A DNA stretch of 64,000 nt, from contig NZ_JAHKPD010000013.1 of the NCBI RefSeq assembly GCF_018860245.1, positions 284,659 to 348,658 on the forward strand. The letters run 5' to 3'. Each line of letters opens with the position of its first letter. Positions within the stretch are counted from its first letter, which is position 1. The notes under the pieces were generated by a model. That model worked only from the letters and a program-made list of their open reading frames with translations. It searched no databases and was not told the DNA's origin. Shown here piece by piece: positions 54,924 through 64,000 of this stretch. The position numbers and the translations under genes are program-made. The DNA is from Pseudotamlana agarivorans. GTDB lineage: Bacteria; Bacteroidota; Bacteroidia; Flavobacteriales; Flavobacteriaceae.

Positions 54924-56684
54924 TCATATAATTAAACGAACACCACCTAAGTCTTCAACCTTATAAGGGAAGCGGTCTCCAGGTGAACCTATAAACATGA
55001 AGTTGATTGGTATTTTCCACTCTTCAGACAACTTATTAATAAGTTCTGGGCCAAATTCTTCATCTAATTCAATAAATTCTACTTTAATTTTCGGATACTC
55101 ACGGTCAATAACGTTTATGTCGGCTCGTAATTCATTAGAAACGGCATTACCATTTTTAAGCGCGGTTACCACTTTTAGTTTTTTGGTATGTTCATTTTTC
55201 TGAATGTATAACATCACTTTGTTTAAAGTAGCGACATCATCATTTTTAGTAAAATAAACAAACTCTTGAGAGTTGATATCGTGAATAACTGAAAGGATCT
55301 TTTTGTCGGTTTTAAAAACGATGTTTCTAAAAGGGTCGAATACCGAGTGGATTAATTTTAGTAAAAATTTTAAAAGAACCGTTCTGTTTAGCATGACCAA
55401 AATAAACACTATAGATGGTATGAAATATTCTAAAAATACCGTTAAGTTGCTTGGTGCTCCATTTGCTGGTTGCATGATTACATTTCCAATTAATGCGACT
55501 ACAACTGCTATAATAGCAAACATTATAGCGCTCCAAGTTGCTTTTTCAGGACGGGGTAAGCGGTTTCTTCTAACTTTCAATAGAATATTGCCTATACCAA
55601 AAAGTGCCATAACCGATAAGAATGAAATGGTGTAAACTCCAGCTAGTAATTTTACATTACCATTGGTAATTAATAACACCGAAATCGTTAAAATTAAAAA
55701 CACTATAATAATACGGTAAGAGCTCCCTTTTTTATTTTTCTTTAAAAAGAATTGAGGTAGAATTCTATCTAAGGCCATTCGTTCTAAAAGACCAGAAACA
55801 CCAACAAAACTAGTAAGTACAGCACCACTTAGTACTAAAAAGGCATCCACAGCAATTACAATGGCTAACCAATCGCCACCTACATATGAGGCCATTTCTA
55901 TTAAAAGCGTGTTTTGGTATGAATCACTTTGTAATACTGGTAAAGCAAATAATGCTAAAGCGAAAATAGCCGTAAGGGGGTTAATAACACTTACTACAAT
56001 CCACATGTTTTTAAGGGTTTTTGGAAATACCCCTTTTTTCTGTTCTTCAACAAAATTTGCCGAACTTTCAAAACCAGAAACTCCCAGCATAGAAGCTGCA
56101 AAACCTAGAAAAATGGCATTAGTGATACTGCCTCCAGTCGTGGGCATTTCCCAGTTTTGAAAAAAGAGATCAAAACCATTGTTAGCCAAGAAAAATACAA
56201 TAAACCCAGTTAATAATAAAAATGATCCCAGGTGGAAAAGAAATATACCAATGGCAACTTTAGCCGATTCGGACACCCCACCAATGGTTAATACGCCAAA
56301 AAAGCAGAGTAGAACTATGGTCGCAATAATAATAGGAATAGATGGAATTAAATGATGTAGATAATGTATCGCTTCGTTAGCAGAGATTACCGCTGTAGCC
56401 ATGTACGATAGTAAAGTTAAGGTGGCCGCAAAAGAGGCTACCGATTTACTCGTTGTATTCAGTAAAGCGTTATAAGCACCTCCATTTAGAGGTAACGCGC
56501 CAACAACTTCACCATATATTTTCCTAAAAAGAAAAAGCACCAGAGAAACAATAAGTAGTGTAATCCAAGCATATTGGCCAGCAAAGGCTATCGCTAATGC
56601 CGAAACATATAATACGGATGAACTAATATCGTTTCCACAAATCGCTGTTGATGCTAATTCGGAGAGTTTGCTATGTTTTTTCAT
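54924..56684 (-). CDS. APC-superfamily amino acid permease with C-terminal soluble domain
   Basis: 586 residues: about 12 transmembrane helices in the first 430, including GALPLNGGAYNALLNTTS (helix 3 region) and FLGFAASMLGVSGFESSANFVEE (helix 6), both typical of APC permeases. A cytoplasmic tail of about 130 residues follows, with alternating strands and helices (VFKTDKKILSVIHDINSQEFVYF...). Substrate unknown. Confidence 0.88.
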   Translation of the reverse strand: MKKHSKLSELASTAICGNDISSSVLYVSALAIAFAGQYAWITLLIVSLVLFLFRKIYGEVVGALPLNGGAYNALLNTTSKSVASFAATLTLLSYMATAVISANEAIHYLHHLIPSIPIIIATIVLLCFFGVLTIGGVSESAKVAIGIFLFHLGSFLLLTGFIVFFLANNGFDLFFQNWEMPTTGGSITNAIFLGFAASMLGVSGFESSANFVEEQKKGVFPKTLKNMWIVVSVINPLTAIFALALFALPVLQSDSYQNTLLIEMASYVGGDWLAIVIAVDAFLVLSGAVLTSFVGVSGLLERMALDRILPQFFLKKNKKGSSYRIIIVFLILTISVLLITNGNVKLLAGVYTISFLSVMALFGIGNILLKVRRNRLPRPEKATWSAIMFAIIAVVVALIGNVIMQPANGAPSNLTVFLEYFIPSIVFILVMLNRTVLLKFLLKLIHSVFDPFRNIVFKTDKKILSVIHDINSQEFVYFTKNDDVATLNKVMLYIQKNEHTKKLKVVTALKNGNAVSNELRADINVIDREYPKIKVEFIELDEEFGPELINKLSEEWKIPINFMFIGSPGDRFPYKVEDLGGVRLII

Positions 56685-57191
56685 TTATTGTAAGGGTTGG
56701 TTAATGTTGTTAAAGCGGGTAAAGCACAGTTTAAGTTTACAAAAGCTCCTTTTTGATACGGTTATGTTTTGTAATTCTTAATAAAATGTGAAAACACAGA
56801 ACTAAGATAGTAAAACTGGGAGAAAATTTACACGCAAAAAGAAGAAGCTTATAGAACTTCCCAACTTTTTTATGGAATAGAAAAATATGATTTAGGAGCT
56901 GTTGCTATAATCTTGCATTTGCTTTTAATGAATCCTTTGTTTTTGGGTTGTAATTTTAGGTATAGTGAATATAGCCCATGGATTTTAGTGATGTTTTGAT
57001 TGGAAGCATTTTTTTGAGTGCATAAAATTGTTGCTAAAAAAACCACTATAGTTGTTGATTATAGTGGTTTTATAGCGAATTAGTCGTTTGACTTTTATGC
57101 TGGTGTTTTTCGTAATTTTTGTTGTGGGACCTAGAATGTCAAAATCAAGATAACTTAAGCATTATGCCAGCTTACGAGCAACAAATTTAAT
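56685..57191. other. Non-coding stretch with a terminator hairpin
   Basis: No gene seen. A perfect 12-bp hairpin (AAAACCACTATA 57039-57050, TATAGTGGTTTT 57060-57071) probably ends the transcript of the metallopeptidase or separates the two - strand genes. The remainder is AT-rich. Confidence 0.6.
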
Positions 57192-58094
57192 TTATAACGC
57201 ATTAGTATTAAAAGTATCGCCTTGAGATATATCTCCGGTTTCGAACCCTTTTTTAAACCAGCGCATACGTTGAGCTGAAGTTCCGTGGGTGAAAGAATCT
57301 GGTACAACGCGGCCTGAAGCATTTTTTTGTAAGCGGTCGTCACCAATAGCATTAGCAGCGTTTAAGGCCTCTTCTAAATCACCCGATTCCATCATTTTAG
57401 TCATTTCTTGTGAATGGTGTGCCCAAACACCAGCTAGAAAATCTGCTTGAAGTTCTAATCGAACCGAATACTTATTGTATTCAGTTTCGCTTATTGTTCC
57501 GCGTAAGCGATCTATTTTTGCGGTTATACCCATTATTTTTTGAATGTGATGTCCCACTTCATGTGCGATAACATAAGCTTGGGCAAAATCACCAGGCGCA
57601 TTTAATTCACGCTCCATATCGCTAAAAAAGCTTAAATCAAGGTAAAGTTTTTCATCGCCAGGGCAGTAAAAAGGTCCAGTAGCACTAGTAGCGGAACCAC
57701 AAGCTGAGGATACAGAGCCTGTGAAAAGTACAAGAGTAGGGTTGCGGTAATTTTCTAAAAGAGAATTCCAGACATCTTCCGTATTTGCTAAAATTGTAGC
57801 GCTAAATTCTGCCAATTCATTTTCTTTTTCAGTGCCTTGGTAGGGAGAAGCGTTTTCGGTTTGTATTTGTCCACCACCAATAAATTGACTGATAATATTC
57901 AAAGGATTATTACCTGTTAGAAAGGAGCCGATTAAAAAGATACCAACAATAATTAAACCTACTTTTGAGAACAAAATTCTAATTAGCGGACCTAAAAGCA
58001 TGGGGCTAAATCCGCCAATACCGCGACTAGAGCCTCCACCTTGACCTCTTCGATCTTCAACGTTTGAACTTTGTCTTCTACCTTTCCATTTCAT
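57192..58094 (-). CDS. Neutral zinc metallopeptidase (YpfJ/KPN_02809 family)
   Basis: 300 residues: charged N-terminus (MKWKGRRQSSNVEDRRGQ), one transmembrane helix (about 42-62), and a zinc-peptidase domain with HEVGHH (His178, Glu179, His182). The C-terminal TSAQRMRWFKKGFETGD is typical of the family. Physiological role of the family is unclear. No operon partner. Confidence 0.9.
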   Translation of the reverse strand: MKWKGRRQSSNVEDRRGQGGGSSRGIGGFSPMLLGPLIRILFSKVGLIIVGIFLIGSFLTGNNPLNIISQFIGGGQIQTENASPYQGTEKENELAEFSATILANTEDVWNSLLENYRNPTLVLFTGSVSSACGSATSATGPFYCPGDEKLYLDLSFFSDMERELNAPGDFAQAYVIAHEVGHHIQKIMGITAKIDRLRGTISETEYNKYSVRLELQADFLAGVWAHHSQEMTKMMESGDLEEALNAANAIGDDRLQKNASGRVVPDSFTHGTSAQRMRWFKKGFETGDISQGDTFNTNAL

Positions 58095-58247
58095 AATTTT
58101 TATTTTAGTTGGATTAATTTTTAATGATTCAATTTACTTATAATTTCGGTACTTACATATATAGTAAAGTGACTTTTTTCTCGTAGTACTTTTTTATTCT
58201 TCTTCCAGTGGTAAAGCAAATGTTCGTTTTATTTGTTTGAAAACAAG

Positions 58248-59021
58248 TTAATTAACTAGTTTTTCTAAAGCTTTAAGTTCAACACCAAGCTCGGTAAACA
58301 TGTTCATAATACTACTGTATTTTAACTCTTCTTCGCTGTATTCTTGTGTATTGATACTGCAAACGTATTCCCAAAGCTCTAATACTTCATTAATGGGAAC
58401 ACTATAATCGTGGTAGAATTTATTATCGGACATTAATAATAGCGAGCCATTAAAATCGATATTATTCATAACCCGCTTATAAACAATACCGTCGTTGGCG
58501 GTCACAAGAACATAAGTACGCCCGGTTTTTATGTCGTTTCTACTTTCTATAAATCGACCAATAACATACGAACCATCTTTTAAAGGTAACATAGAATCAC
58601 CCTTTATAGGAAAGGCGCGGTGTTTGCCTGTAGGCAGAAAAGGGAGTTTGATTTTTTGAAGTTGTTCAATAAATTCGGGATCGTCGTAACCAGCCAAATA
58701 ACCTGCAGAAGCCTTTACGGGAACGACTTCGATAAGATCTTCATTATCACTATCGACCGTAATGGGAAATAACACCCGTTGATTATTTAGTTCTATAAAT
58801 GAAAAATCTTTGGCTTTAGTAAGGTCCTTTCTAAGTAAAATATCGATAGGAATCTTAAAATAATCAGAGAGTTGAATAAGAAACTCTACAGTAGGAGCAG
58901 AGCGGCCTTCTTCATAAGAACCAATACGTGAACGGTTTACTTTAAGTTCTTCCGATAAGGCTTCTTGAGAAAGCTTTTTAAGTCCTCTCAAGTGTTTGAT
59001 GTTTTTAGATATAAAAGTCAT
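58248..59021 (-). CDS. XRE-family regulator with S24 LexA-like peptidase domain
   Basis: 257 residues. The N-terminal helix-turn-helix (about 7-62: LSQEALSEELKVNRSRIGSYEEGRSAP) is of Cro/C1 type. The C-terminal S24 domain has Ser143 in KGDSMLP and Lys182 in GIVYKRV, the catalytic dyad for self-cleavage, plus a candidate cleavage site at Ala106-Gly107. It is a possible stress-released repressor. It stands alone, so no prophage is implied. Confidence 0.9.
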   Translation of the reverse strand: MTFISKNIKHLRGLKKLSQEALSEELKVNRSRIGSYEEGRSAPTVEFLIQLSDYFKIPIDILLRKDLTKAKDFSFIELNNQRVLFPITVDSDNEDLIEVVPVKASAGYLAGYDDPEFIEQLQKIKLPFLPTGKHRAFPIKGDSMLPLKDGSYVIGRFIESRNDIKTGRTYVLVTANDGIVYKRVMNNIDFNGSLLLMSDNKFYHDYSVPINEVLELWEYVCSINTQEYSEEELKYSSIMNMFTELGVELKALEKLVN

Positions 59022-59147
59022 AATACTACAAATATAAGTAATTATAGATTTTATTTGTAGTTAAATTTTTAAAAGCCGTAAAAAAATGTAGAGGTTAGTC
59101 GTTAGCTCTATATTTTGATATTGATTTTTTTAGTAGTATTTCAAAGG

Positions 59148-59197
59148 AGCGCAGTCGAGCTTTATATTTCTGCTTTGGATACGCTCTCGACTGCGCT
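59148..59197. repeat. Long-loop inverted repeat
   Basis: Perfect 12-bp arms AGCGCAGTCGAG and CTCGACTGCGCT with a 26-nt loop, GC-rich against the AT-rich background. Such 'cgactgcgct' repeats are common between genes of marine flavobacteria; it may act as a terminator or a REP-like element. Confidence 0.7.
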
Positions 59198-59278
59198 GCT
59201 GACAAAATAGTAAATGATTTAGTGTTCTTTTTTTAGGTTGAAATACGTTTTAATTTACCTAAAAAATGACTTGTTTCT

Positions 59279-60451
59279 TTACTTCGGAAAGGCGTAGGCT
59301 TCGGGGTTGTAGTTTACAATATGATTAATGATTTCTGAAGGGTCTTCAGTTAGGTGTAGTATTTCGCCATAGGGCCTGCCTTCTGAAGTATGTTTCATAA
59401 ATTCCCAAAGAGGTCTCTCAACGGTCCAAGCTTCAACTCCAAAAAGAATCATGGGCGACACATGTTTTTTTATTGTATGCGTGTTGTAAGGCGCATAATG
59501 GTTTTGTGTGACCTCTTGAAATATCTCCTGAGTGGTGCCAGCACTTCCTGGAGCAAAAATAACGCCGTATTTGGCTATAGTTAATAGTCCGTCTTCTCGA
59601 ACACTATTAGCAAAATATTTGGCAATATGCGTAGCGAAGAGTGCAGGTGGTTCATGACCGTAAAGCCAAGTTGGTACGCCTATACTCATTGATGCTTCTT
59701 CTTTTCCAGACGGCATTGGGTATTGCGTTTTTATCTTCCAAGCGCGGTGCAACCAATCTGTATCGTCGTATTCTTTGCCTGGAATTGCATCTGGTAATCG
59801 TGTTTTAAAGGCGTTAACAGCTTCTATTAATTCAGTCTCAGGTCTATAGGAAAAATACGCACCTAAATGTGTAGCTTCCATAGCACCTGGACCCCCACCA
59901 CTAACCATTAGATAGCCCTTCCGCGTAAGCGTTCTTGAAATTTTTGCGATCTCCAAATAATAAGGGTCTTGACGTTCCATGGCATGCCCTCCCATAATAG
60001 CTACCACTTTTCGGCCTTCAATAAGTTCGTAAAGCGCATCGGTAATACTGTGGTCATGCAGTCTTCTCGCTAAACTGATGTGAATGGAAGCCGGGGTTTC
60101 CATGCCGTTTTCTACATAGTCTTTATAGACTTTATAATCGAATGTGTCTTTGTATCCTCCTTTACTATTGATATCAAAACCTTTAAATAATTCTTCAACT
60201 GAATATAATTTTGCTTTGTGCATTTTAAAAGGCACATCTTTTCTGTTGGAAATGACCATACCTCCCGTTTTAATAATATGTCCTGCAGCTTCATTGGTTA
60301 AATCACAACCCAAAAACATAGAATCTTCAAATGTGTGTTTAAAAATCTTGGCATCATAAGCAAGCAAATTGAGTTCTTGCAGTGCCATAGGGGTTTTTAC
60401 TCCAGAATTTATCCAGTTTTCAAAATCTAGTAATTCGTCTATTTCTATCAT
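59279..60451 (-). CDS. LOG-family (lysine decarboxylase-like) nucleotide hydrolase
   Basis: 390 residues. The nucleotide-binding VSGGGPGAMEATHLGA and the late FAPGSAGTTQEIFQE (family PGGxGTxxE with Ser in place of the second Gly) mark the LOG/TIGR00730 fold. LOG enzymes release bases from nucleoside monophosphates. The protein is much longer than the 190-residue cytokinin-type LOGs, with an extra N-terminal region of about 130 residues, as in the bacterial PpnN-like branch. Confidence 0.85.
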   Translation of the reverse strand: MIEIDELLDFENWINSGVKTPMALQELNLLAYDAKIFKHTFEDSMFLGCDLTNEAAGHIIKTGGMVISNRKDVPFKMHKAKLYSVEELFKGFDINSKGGYKDTFDYKVYKDYVENGMETPASIHISLARRLHDHSITDALYELIEGRKVVAIMGGHAMERQDPYYLEIAKISRTLTRKGYLMVSGGGPGAMEATHLGAYFSYRPETELIEAVNAFKTRLPDAIPGKEYDDTDWLHRAWKIKTQYPMPSGKEEASMSIGVPTWLYGHEPPALFATHIAKYFANSVREDGLLTIAKYGVIFAPGSAGTTQEIFQEVTQNHYAPYNTHTIKKHVSPMILFGVEAWTVERPLWEFMKHTSEGRPYGEILHLTEDPSEIINHIVNYNPEAYAFPK

Positions 60452-60529
60452 TTGTGCTTGGGTTGAGATGTTTTATTATGTTGAAATCTATAAATAGGTG
60501 TACGAATATAGTAAATCTTTAATGGCCTT

Positions 60530-60655
60530 ATTTACGTTTGCGGGCCAACGCCATTTATGGCACATGTTTTAGAATTATTAAAAGATTCTAAAGTTAAAGA
60601 TGAACATATTAATTATGAATTTTTTGGACCGGTTGAGGATTTGCATAAAAATTAA
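60530..60655 (+). pseudogene. C-terminal remnant of a flavohemoglobin/oxidoreductase
   Basis: 42 codons in one frame read IYVCGPTPFMAHVLELL... INYEFFGPVEDL and then stop. CGPxPFM and the closing YEFFGP are the end of the NAD-binding domain of flavohemoglobins (Hmp). Nothing upstream continues the gene, which would run into the LOG gene's promoter region. Confidence 0.75.
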
Positions 60656-60777
60656 ATTTTGGGCACATTTATTCCTGAGTTTATGATGGGTGAAATCCTG
60701 TAAGCTCTAAGTTTAAATGTTCAAGAATTATTGAATCGACGAGTTTCAATAGGAGTTGTGTGAAGAATCTGTGCTAT

Positions 60778-61926
60778 TTATTTTGCTAAATGGTACGGGA
60801 AACTAGACGTGTCTTCACAACACAATTGTTCCATGACTTGTTGTAATTCTGCTTTTAATAAAGCAATGGTATGATCGCCTCCAGCCTTACCTAAAGCAGA
60901 AACACCATACATAAACGAGCGTCCCATAAAGGTGAATTTCGCCCCGCTTGCCATAGCTCTGGCTACATCTGGTCCAGATCGAATACCACTATCCATCATC
61001 ACTTCTATCTGGTCGCCATATTTTTCGGCTATGGTAGACAAAGGTTTAATAGTAGATTCTCCGGCATCCAACTGACGACCACCGTGGTTGGAAACTATAA
61101 TCCCATCTAAGCCTAACCGAATGGCTTCTTGAGCATCAAATTCTGATGCCACACCTTTCAATACTAATTTTCCTTTCCACATATCGCGGATGGGTTTTAT
61201 TTTTTCTTCGTTTAATCGGCCGCTAAAAGTCTGATCCATAAACTTTCCCAGTTGCTTTAAATCAAGCCCTGGTGGCATGTATGGCTTTAGGGTTTCAAAG
61301 TTTGGCTGACCGTGTTTTAGGGTTTCTAAAGCCCAATGTGGTCTGCCAAGCACTTGTAAAATGTTTTTAACTGACATTTTAGGCGGCATGGCTAATCCGT
61401 TCCTAATATCTCTTGGTCTAAAGCCAAAGGTTGGCACATCACATAAAATTACTAATACTGGACAATGTGCGGCTTCTGCGCGTTTAATGATATCATCTCT
61501 CAAAGCATCTTCCGAGGGGTGATACAATTGAAACCAAGATTTGCCTTCTGTCAATTCACTGGCACGTTCTATACTTGTTGTAGTCACTGTACTCAAAACA
61601 AACGGTATATTATGCTGGTGTGCTGCTTTAGCCAGAATTTCTGGGGCATTTGGCCACATTAACCCTTGCAAACCTACTGGTGCTATACCAAAAGGAGCAT
61701 CGTATTCTATACCAAATAATTTTGTTTTTAATGACGAACCTTGGTGTGCCCTTAAATAGTTTGGTTTTAATTGAACACCCCTTAGTTCTGATGTGTTACG
61801 TATTACATTTACGTCCTCATTACAACCACCATCCAAATACTCAAAAGCAAATTTTGGAATTTTATTTTGTGCCTGTTTTCTTAAGTCGTCTACAGAAGGA
61901 TATCGGGTATCAAAGGTTATTGCCAT
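60778..61926 (-). CDS. FMN-dependent alpha-hydroxyacid dehydrogenase (L-lactate dehydrogenase/oxidase family)
   Basis: 382 residues, no signal peptide. Features: APVGLQGLMWP, LSTVTTTSIE, LKGVASEFDAQEA with the FMN lysine, SNHGGRQLD with the catalytic His-Gly-Gly-Arg, DSGIRSGPDVARAMASGA and FMGRSFMYG. These enzymes oxidise L-lactate or similar 2-hydroxyacids to ketoacids and pass electrons to the respiratory chain or oxygen. The truncated kinase gene lies 15 bp upstream, suggesting a former sugar-breakdown operon producing lactate, for instance from fucose or rhamnose. Confidence 0.9.
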   Translation of the reverse strand: MAITFDTRYPSVDDLRKQAQNKIPKFAFEYLDGGCNEDVNVIRNTSELRGVQLKPNYLRAHQGSSLKTKLFGIEYDAPFGIAPVGLQGLMWPNAPEILAKAAHQHNIPFVLSTVTTTSIERASELTEGKSWFQLYHPSEDALRDDIIKRAEAAHCPVLVILCDVPTFGFRPRDIRNGLAMPPKMSVKNILQVLGRPHWALETLKHGQPNFETLKPYMPPGLDLKQLGKFMDQTFSGRLNEEKIKPIRDMWKGKLVLKGVASEFDAQEAIRLGLDGIIVSNHGGRQLDAGESTIKPLSTIAEKYGDQIEVMMDSGIRSGPDVARAMASGAKFTFMGRSFMYGVSALGKAGGDHTIALLKAELQQVMEQLCCEDTSSFPYHLAK

Positions 61927-61941
61927 GCTATTTTTTTATAA

Positions 61942-62961
61942 TTAAGTCACGATAAAAGGTACATGCTTTTTTAGAGCATAGTTCTTTTTAAGGAATTTTG
62001 AATTTAGTTTAGTATCGGAAATTGATAGTGCTGAACCTAAAGCTGAACCAATAGAAGCATCTGTAGTTCTTAACTTTTTATCTCTAAAATGGTGCGCAAT
62101 TAATTTCACATAAACATCATTATCACTGAATCCACCATCTATATAAACTCTAGAAATCTTATCGGTTCCTATCGCTTTTTTGATGCTTTTTATTTGAAGT
62201 AAAACCAGCTCGGTCATCAATTGATGGTAAGCTTCTTCATAGCTATAAAAACGCAATTCGGTTTTATCAGGCATGGTTTCATCAGCTATACTTTCCCAAT
62301 GAAAATGGTATTTAAAATCGTCCATGATTTTAAAATACAAATCTGGATCAAACTTAATGGTACGGTGATAATGATCTTCTACACCAAAACAGGCGTCCAA
62401 TTGTTTTACTTGTAATTTATATTCGTTACCCAAAAATAAACGGGTCGCCTTTACAGGTTTGCCGTTTATTCTCATGTAATTAATACTCTCGTTGGTTTCA
62501 GCATCTGTAGCTATTGGATTTTCAGTAAACGGATTAAACACAATACTCCAGGTTCCTGTAGATACTAAAACAAACTTCTTTTTAATACTTCTTACATAAG
62601 GTAATAAGGCTGCAGAACTATCATGAATACCAACACCAATTTTTATGCGGGTGCCATTGTAATTCATATTAATACTTGTTTCTGTTGAAACAATAGGAGG
62701 TAATATCTTATCTAAACCTTCTGCATATACCCAATTATGGTAATCTTTTTTACCATAGTCCCACAGCGCTGTATGGCAGCCTATACTCGTATACTCACTT
62801 AAAGGAATACCTGTAAATATGTAACTTAAATACTGTGGTAAGTGTAAGCTGTATTTTATCTTTTTAAAAACCTCTGGTTGGGTTTGTTTTAACCAATACA
62901 ATTGTAATCCAGAATTAAGCATGCTTAAATCTGCACACCCTGTTGTTTTTAGAAAGTCTTC
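61942..62961 (-). pseudogene. FGGY-family carbohydrate kinase, 5'-truncated
   Basis: 326 codons from an ATG at 62922, with 13 more in-frame codons upstream (EDFLKTTGCADLS) before a TAA. LNSGLQLYWLK, VGIHDSSAALLPY, LVSTGTWSIVFNPF and YIDGGFSDNDVYVKLI with SIGSALGSA are FGGY kinase blocks of the fuculokinase/rhamnulokinase type. A normal member has about 450-500 residues, so the first about 130 residues, with the N-terminal phosphate-binding loop of the ATPase fold, are missing. Probably inactive. Confidence 0.8.
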
Positions 62962-63084
62962 TTATAAGATGAAATAGCTCTTGTATATTCTTAAATGACC
63001 TGTATAGTTCTTCAGGTTGCTTAAGTGCAGTACCTTAAAACTTTCATTGTTTATGAGATACTGACTTTATTGATTTATTGCAAA

Positions 63085-63118
63085 AAAAATAGCGAGAAGT
63101 ATAATTCCCGCTATTTTT
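63085..63118 (-). terminator. Terminator after the small secreted protein gene
   Basis: Perfect 10-bp arms AAAAATAGCG and CGCTATTTTT with a 14-nt loop. It lies about 30 bp beyond the stop of the - strand gene at 63150. Confidence 0.7.
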
Positions 63119-63149
63119 ATAAAAGCACTTTATTAAATAATGTTATTAT

Positions 63150-63788
63150 TTAATAAGTATTACAATGTGTTGACGTGTAAATTCTATCAATCCTTCTTTT
63201 TTGACTCAATGTTTTAATACATTGGTGCGTTCTGTAGTTGTACCATACACGGAATGTATTTCCTTTATCTTGGTATTTTTTTTGTTCTTTAAAACCACGG
63301 TCATTTAGTTCATCATACGCAGAAAGCGCATCTCTACCAACTAGATCGTGTACTTTTACATCTTTATTACCATAGCTATAGTTGCTATTATATTCTCGAT
63401 CATCAGTATGTCTCCAGTTATCGCGATCGTTATGATAATACCTATTATTTGAATTGTTACTCCAACTGTTAGAACCAGACAATTCATTACCACTGTTGTC
63501 TTTATGGCAATCATAATTTGGTACTTCTACGATAGATTGGACATCGTTTGAATGTACTCTAAGAGTTACACATTTTTCTCTTTGATCATGCCAGTAAGTA
63601 ATATAAGTATTTCCTCCAGAAACACTTGTGTCCACTAAGTCATAACCTTTCTTTTTTATTTCCTTTAATGCCTTAACATAACTCATATATTCAACTGAGC
63701 GTAAATCTCTAGGTGTTTGAGCGAAACTAACCAAAAAGGCTAGTATGAAAATTGAAGAAATACAAATTGTTTTAAACGTTTTTTTCAT
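63150..63788 (-). CDS. Small secreted protein with two internal repeats, unknown function
   Basis: 212 residues with a signal peptide (to SFAQ). Two repeats of about 60 residues flank an Asn/Ser/Tyr/Asp-rich linker. Each has a helix (ALKEIKKKGYD / AYDELNDRGFKE), a GNT(Y/F) strand pair, and a C(V/I)(T/K) cysteine followed about 20 residues later by a C-terminal Cys. The pattern suggests two small disulfide-stabilised domains. I do not recognise a named family. Single gene with its own terminator. Confidence 0.7.
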   Translation of the reverse strand: MKKTFKTICISSIFILAFLVSFAQTPRDLRSVEYMSYVKALKEIKKKGYDLVDTSVSGGNTYITYWHDQREKCVTLRVHSNDVQSIVEVPNYDCHKDNSGNELSGSNSWSNNSNNRYYHNDRDNWRHTDDREYNSNYSYGNKDVKVHDLVGRDALSAYDELNDRGFKEQKKYQDKGNTFRVWYNYRTHQCIKTLSQKRRIDRIYTSTHCNTY

Positions 63789-64000
63789 TTTAAGGGTTTT
63801 AATTAATTTTATATTTAAAGTTTTGAGTTGAAATTTAACTTTGCTTATAATTTGTTGGTAACAAAAGCATTAAGTATATCTGTTGATTTAAATTTTTTCG
63901 TAATCATAAATTTACTAAAAAAATAGTTTTAATCGTTCTAATTTCTATTTTTATCGCTTTGTTAATATTTTAGCCCCCAATAAGTTCGGAGTGATATTTT

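Noticed and set aside
1..64000. CRISPR arrays, rRNA genes, prophage
   Set aside because: I saw no regularly spaced repeats of CRISPR type, no rRNA sequence and no phage structural genes. The XRE/S24 regulator at 58248 stands alone.

Overview
The window is AT-rich DNA from a marine member of the Bacteroidetes, most likely a flavobacterium. The evidence is a SusC/SusD pair, several type IX secretion (T9SS) C-terminal domains with the YPNP signature, promoter boxes of the TAnnTTTG type, weak Shine-Dalgarno sequences, and many S1 sulfatases and GH16 enzymes of the kind found in red-algal polysaccharide users. I cannot name the species from the sequence.

Bases 1 to about 51,600 form one large polysaccharide utilisation locus (PUL). 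The best-supported substrate is a carrageenan-type sulfated galactan. Three GH16 proteins (22084, 47287, 49864) have the kappa-carrageenase signature: SEID/CEID-VVELQQ, then a WYVDG block and a block reading RPM(N/H)VT..LGLR(K/R)PFV. A GH127 enzyme (8253) belongs to a family with known 3,6-anhydro-D-galactosidase members. A GH42-like clan A hydrolase, a further GH16, five formylglycine sulfatases, an aldehyde dehydrogenase and an HpcH/HpaI aldolase complete a plausible route from polymer to central metabolism.

Layout of the PUL. (a) 1-10226, + strand operon: aldehyde dehydrogenase, PhoD-like phosphatase, sulfatase, FG-GAP/UnbV protein, sugar porter, GH127, then a strong terminator. (b) 10549: duplicated TonB_C-like secreted protein. 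(c) 12438: aldolase. (d) 13418-23001, + strand operon: sulfatase, GH16, FG-GAP/UnbV protein, SMP-30-like propeller, GH42-like enzyme, kappa-carrageenase-like GH16. (e) 23159-24769, - strand: TPR/LuxR-type regulator. (f) 24907-32581, + strand operon: sulfatase, FAD oxidoreductase, an SGAT-motif protein, CstA-family transporter, sulfatase. (g) 32930: T9SS-secreted sulfatase. (h) 35334-40347: a molybdenum hydroxylase module (XdhC, MocA-like, cytochrome c; convergent with molybdopterin and 2Fe-2S subunits). (i) 40577-45505, - strand: SusD and SusC. (j) 45825-51468: a TonB-receptor pseudogene and two tandem T9SS-secreted kappa-carrageenases. A transposase remnant and tRNA-Ser(UGA) close the locus.

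From 52 kb on, the genes look like ordinary chromosome: nitroreductase, DegT-type aminotransferase, APC permease, zinc metallopeptidase, XRE/S24 regulator, LOG-family protein, FMN-dependent hydroxyacid dehydrogenase, and a small secreted protein. This stretch also has two gene remnants: the C-terminus of a flavohemoglobin and a 5'-truncated FGGY kinase.

The most notable observation is a shared promoter grammar that none of the genes explains. Six PUL promoters carry two direct GRTAAWWW repeats exactly 21 bp apart. Each is followed, exactly 36 bp after the start of the second repeat, by a TAnnTTT-like -7 box. This looks like the operator of an AraC-type activator that coordinates the locus. 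No obvious AraC-type gene lies in the window. The second notable observation is an FAD oxidoreductase translationally coupled to a secreted protein with a possible flavinylation (SGAT) motif.
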